From JBGVMW01 sp045125095 (GTDB lineage: Bacteria; Bacillota; Clostridia; Lachnospirales; Lachnospiraceae), in the NCBI GenBank assembly GCA_045125095.1, contig JBGVMW010000328.1:1-32905 (forward strand): DNA of 32,905 bases. Reading direction: 5' to 3'. A program made the translations under genes and the position numbers. Of the stretch, positions 30,394 to 32,905 are shown piece by piece (position 1 is the first letter of the stretch; the number at the start of each line of letters is the position of its first letter). The notes beneath the pieces were generated by a model. It saw only the letters and a list, made by a program, of their open reading frames with translations. It searched no databases and was not told where the DNA came from.

Positions 30394-30476
30394 AATTTTT
30401 CTGATAGCACATAGCAAAAAATACTCAGCGTAGCGGGCTACGCTGAGTATTTTTGCTATACACTCTCAGAAAAATT
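30394..30476 (-). terminator. 83-bp nested palindrome, terminator of the prenyltransferase gene
   Basis: A nearly continuous palindrome: outer AATTTTTCTGA/TCAGAAAAATT and an inner stem of about 22 bp with arms ATACTCAGCGTAGC/GCTACGCTGAGTAT bordered by A and T runs (AGCAAAAA / TTTTTGCT). It can terminate transcription in both directions and lies 48 bases past the stop of the prenyltransferase gene. Confidence 0.75.
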
Positions 30477-30523
30477 TCCTGTATGAATATACGAGTTATT
30501 TCATTTACGATGTACTGACACAT

Positions 30524-31147
30524 CTAACCGCCCAGTGTTACATCCTGCTTCTGGTACCACCGAATAGCTTCTTCCACATGCTGCGGTTTGAAATCCGGCC
30601 AGTAATCGTCTATCACGTAAAGATCGGAATACACGGACTGCACTGGAAGGAAGCCGGACAAGCGACTTCTGCCTCCCCAACGGATAATCAAGTCAATCCG
30701 GGATACATCTGAAGTTGCCAGAATTCCTCCCTCTCTTTTTTCACGCAGCCCTAAATCCCACTCCCAGCTATAATTTATGAGAAAATTAATCTTCATGCCG
30801 CCTTTCTCTGTCGTGCGTCTGCTGGTATAAGGCAATAGTTCCTCTGGAAACATGGCAGATTTGGAGTTGCCTAACACCAGCACCTGGGTATCTTCTGCTG
30901 CCATTTCCTCTACCGCTTCCACACATGCTTTCGTAAATGCCAGGCGTTGATTTCTTGGTCGCTTTGTGTTATCCACCGTAAATCCATAAAATGTTAATTC
31001 TTCCACACCTAACTCCTTACATATGTGATAAAGTGTCATTCCTGGTGATATGCCACTCTCATATCCCTCGTCTTTTCCCATACCTTGTCCAACTGCCCAT
31101 CTTCTGTTTCCGTCTGGTATAATTCCAATATGTTTTGGTATTCGCAT
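30524..31147 (-). CDS. Divergent cis-prenyltransferase (UppS-like paralogue)
   Basis: A 207-residue member of the undecaprenyl diphosphate synthase family, shorter than the usual 240-250. Family motifs are visible but altered: IIPDGNRRWA with catalytic Asp12 (usual MDGNGRWA), GYESG where GH.AG is usual, FTVDNTKRP for FS.ENW.RP, and IIRWGGRSRLSGFLPVQ for LIRTGGE.R.SNFL.WQ, so the Glu of RTGGE is Arg here. SVYSDLYVIDDYWPDF is retained. It should condense isopentenyl diphosphate in cis, but chain length and acceptor are probably not those of UppS. The ATG at 31147 has GGAGG seven bases upstream. It lies downstream of a G1P dehydrogenase gene, with a 166-bp gap holding a TATAAT (31198-31203). Confidence 0.8.
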   Translation of the reverse strand: MRIPKHIGIIPDGNRRWAVGQGMGKDEGYESGISPGMTLYHICKELGVEELTFYGFTVDNTKRPRNQRLAFTKACVEAVEEMAAEDTQVLVLGNSKSAMFPEELLPYTSRRTTEKGGMKINFLINYSWEWDLGLREKREGGILATSDVSRIDLIIRWGGRSRLSGFLPVQSVYSDLYVIDDYWPDFKPQHVEEAIRWYQKQDVTLGG

Positions 31148-31313
31148 TATAGAACCTCCATACTCACTGACTAACGTTATCATCTCAGTGATACTCTATT
31201 ATATCTTCCGAGTAATAGCATGGACATTCTTATTCAGCTCTATTCATAGGAAGTACCCAAAAAGGTTTCTATATCCAACCTGAAAATACTCGAAACATTC
31301 TCTATGTCAGAAG

Positions 31314-32369
31314 TTATCCAAACACTTTTTTCAGCACATCATCTTCCCACAATATTTCTTTCGCAAGTTTACGGTACTTCTCCTCATGAAGATAAGTATG
31401 TCTGTGTGGCTTCATGGAAGGCGCCATGTCAATGGCTTTCTCATAATCTTCCCGTTTCAACCCCAATGTACTTACATAATCCCAGAAACCAGTAGTGGTA
31501 AATATAGTATTTACTCTCACATAACGGTGATTCTGCACTTTGCTCATGAGATAGGTGGCGATCCCAACCTGTACTCCATGCAACTGTGGACGCTCCAATA
31601 TCTTATCTAATGCATGTGAAATCATATGCTCGCTGCCACTGGTTGGCGCGCTGCTTCCGGCAATTTCATTGGCGATTCCACTCATGGCAAGGGAATCTAC
31701 CAATTCCTTCAGGAACAAATCATCATGTATGCTCTCAAAAGGTGTCCGTACAAAGCTGTTGACGGCTTTCTTGGCAATCATCATAGCAAAATCATTTAGC
31801 ACCGTATAGCCGTTCTTATCCTCATATACCCAGTCATACAATGCGGTTATTTTAGAGACCAAATCTCCGATACCGGAATAGAGAAATTTCTCCGGTGCGC
31901 TCTTGATGATTTCTGTATCCACCACAATTCCATAGGCTAAATGTGCCGGTACGGAAGTACGTCTTCCATTTACAATCAACGATGCACTTGCACTGGAAAA
32001 TCCATCACTGGACGCAGACGTTGGCACGCTGATAAATGGCAGCTTCCGCAAATATGCCGCATATTTTGCAACATCAATGACTTTTCCTCCACCAATTCCT
32101 ACAATAACCTGTGCCTTGGCATTTATGGAAAAGGCAAGATCAATGATATCCTCAATTCTGGTAGAATCTAACTCCCGGTATTCTAACACGGTAATTCCTT
32201 CTTGTTTCAACGATTCCATCACATCATAGCCAAACATATCGATCAGTTCATTTCCAAAATAAATGACTGCATTTTCCATGCCACCTGCTTTGATGTAGCT
32301 ACCTAAGCTTTTTAATGTTCCTTTTCCTACTTTTAAGATTGTTGGAATTGCAATATGACTATTGCCCAT
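31314..32369 (-). CDS. sn-Glycerol-1-phosphate dehydrogenase (AraM/EgsA-like)
   Basis: A 351-residue member of the iron-alcohol/glycerol dehydrogenase fold. GIGGGKVIDVAKYAAY (91-106) is the nucleotide loop, and PTSASSDGFSSASASL (116-131) is the signature of the G1P dehydrogenase branch. The metal ligands are Asp169 (GIGDLVSK), His248 (SGSEHMISH) and His264 (LHGVQVG). It would reduce dihydroxyacetone phosphate to sn-glycerol-1-phosphate, the archaeal-type backbone, which in Bacillus feeds PcrB-made prenylglyceryl phosphate. AAAGGAGG precedes the ATG. The neighbouring cis-prenyltransferase suggests an isoprenoid-linked product. Glycerol dehydrogenase is an alternative. Confidence 0.82.
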   Translation of the reverse strand: MGNSHIAIPTILKVGKGTLKSLGSYIKAGGMENAVIYFGNELIDMFGYDVMESLKQEGITVLEYRELDSTRIEDIIDLAFSINAKAQVIVGIGGGKVIDVAKYAAYLRKLPFISVPTSASSDGFSSASASLIVNGRRTSVPAHLAYGIVVDTEIIKSAPEKFLYSGIGDLVSKITALYDWVYEDKNGYTVLNDFAMMIAKKAVNSFVRTPFESIHDDLFLKELVDSLAMSGIANEIAGSSAPTSGSEHMISHALDKILERPQLHGVQVGIATYLMSKVQNHRYVRVNTIFTTTGFWDYVSTLGLKREDYEKAIDMAPSMKPHRHTYLHEEKYRKLAKEILWEDDVLKKVFG

Positions 32370-32490
32370 ATTTTTTCCTCCTTTACCGCTCTATTAAATA
32401 CTCCTATATTTTGCCTACATATATCTTCATTTAAACATATCTATAGTTATTCTTCAACATTATTTCATTTTTATTATTTCTAAAATCCAA

Positions 32491-32652
32491 GTAACTACTC
32501 AGAGTCCCCTTTCGCAAAATCGCCTCCTCAAGGATTTCCTTTTTCTCACAATGACTTCTTATTTCCATTTTCTCCCTAATTACTTGTTGCATAAATGGTA
32601 TTAATTCGGTATGATAGATTATGTAGTAACTATGAGAATTCTGAATAGTTAC
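32491..32652. mobile_element. Second IS66-type mini-element, 162 bp
   Basis: GTAACTACTCAG (32491-32502) and CTGAATAGTTAC (32641-32652) are inverted repeats with one mismatch. The right end is preceded by GTAACTATGAG (32626-32636), so the terminal 27 bases equal, inverted, those of the 3804-3937 element except for the central four bases. The interior sequence differs and no 8-bp duplication is visible, so it is older or rearranged. It lies in the gap upstream of the G1P dehydrogenase gene. Confidence 0.6.
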
Positions 32653-32678
32653 CTATATACAAACACAATTCGTATATA

Positions 32679-32905
32679 GGCGTTTGCGAAAGTGATAACC
32701 ATCCGTAAATTGTCAGAATTGTTTATGCAAATAGCTGCTTACTACATAGTCTATATTTGACGCACTCTCGCTCCCTTCAAACGTAGCGGACACTAAGGCT
32801 GTAAAATACACAGCCTTAGTGCCGACGTTTTCAGAGGGTCACATATAGACTATGTAGCAAACAGCTATCTGTCACAAACAATTCTGACAATTCACTACCT
32901 TGTTG
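32679..32905. mobile_element. TA-flanked mini-element with nested palindromes (copy C, cut by window end)
   Basis: It starts with GGCGTTTGCGAAA after TA (32677-32678). Nested perfect stems follow: AATTGTCAGAATTGTTT (32708-32724) with its complement at 32876-32892, CTACATAGTCTATAT (32742-32756) with 32843-32857, and CACTAAGGCTGT (32791-32802) with 32810-32821. The final bases TTCACTACCTTGTTG match copy B, in which ACGTTTCGCAAATACC-TA follows, so the element should end within about 20 bases past the window. No coding capacity. Confidence 0.65.

Overview
The window looks like chromosome from a low-GC, anaerobic, endospore-forming Firmicute, most likely Lachnospiraceae. This is inferred from gene content (spmB, a Zur-ZnuABC locus, a glycyl-radical spare part, a Tet(M)-like translation GTPase), protein style and strong AAGGAGG ribosome-binding sites. 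No rRNA, tRNA, CRISPR array or prophage is visible.

Layout. 1-141 is the right end of an IS66-like insertion sequence. 176-3728 (minus) carries a zinc-ribbon protein, RNase Z, a membrane-anchored unknown, TsaD and IspD. A 134-bp mini-element with a perfect 8-bp target duplication sits at 3804-3937. 4055-6209 (minus) is an operon for a YcxB-like protein, TsaE, TsaB and RimI, so three of the t6A tRNA-modification proteins lie within about 5 kb. A gap at 6210-6623 has clustered DnaA-box-like sequences. Then come a secreted SH3/NlpC-P60 wall hydrolase, a thioredoxin-reductase-like flavoprotein, an XRE regulator, a secreted repeat protein, a membrane glycosyltransferase-like protein (plus) and an SDR reductase (plus). 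A HK-RR pair (14703-16902) and the zur-znuA-znuC-znuB operon (19933 to 17009) follow on minus, then SpmB, an SseB-domain protein, a DUF1275 membrane protein and a cytoplasmic GH13 amylase. The amylase is divergent from an AraC regulator. Next are a Crp/Fnr regulator and GrcA (plus). The last part holds an 886-residue translation GTPase fused to a Rae1/YacP nuclease, a mostly non-coding kilobase, a divergent cis-prenyltransferase, a glycerol-1-phosphate dehydrogenase and two mini-elements.

Most interesting: (i) the single-chain fusion of a Tet(M)-like ribosomal GTPase with a full-length Rae1 A-site endoribonuclease; (ii) a 15-bp palindrome TTCGCT-N3-AGCGAA found upstream of the XRE regulator, the repeat surface protein and the glycosyltransferase, suggesting a local regulon; (iii) two families of tiny non-autonomous elements, one IS66-like (GTAAC ends, 8-bp duplication) and one TA-flanked (GGCGTTTGCG ends), with members in 5' leaders of genes; (iv) a Crp/Fnr gene followed by grcA whose promoter has a perfect 14-bp palindrome at -41.5; (v) an odd cis-prenyltransferase next to a G1P dehydrogenase.

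All names come from reading motifs by eye; no database search was run. Promoters and operators are pattern matches without experimental support.
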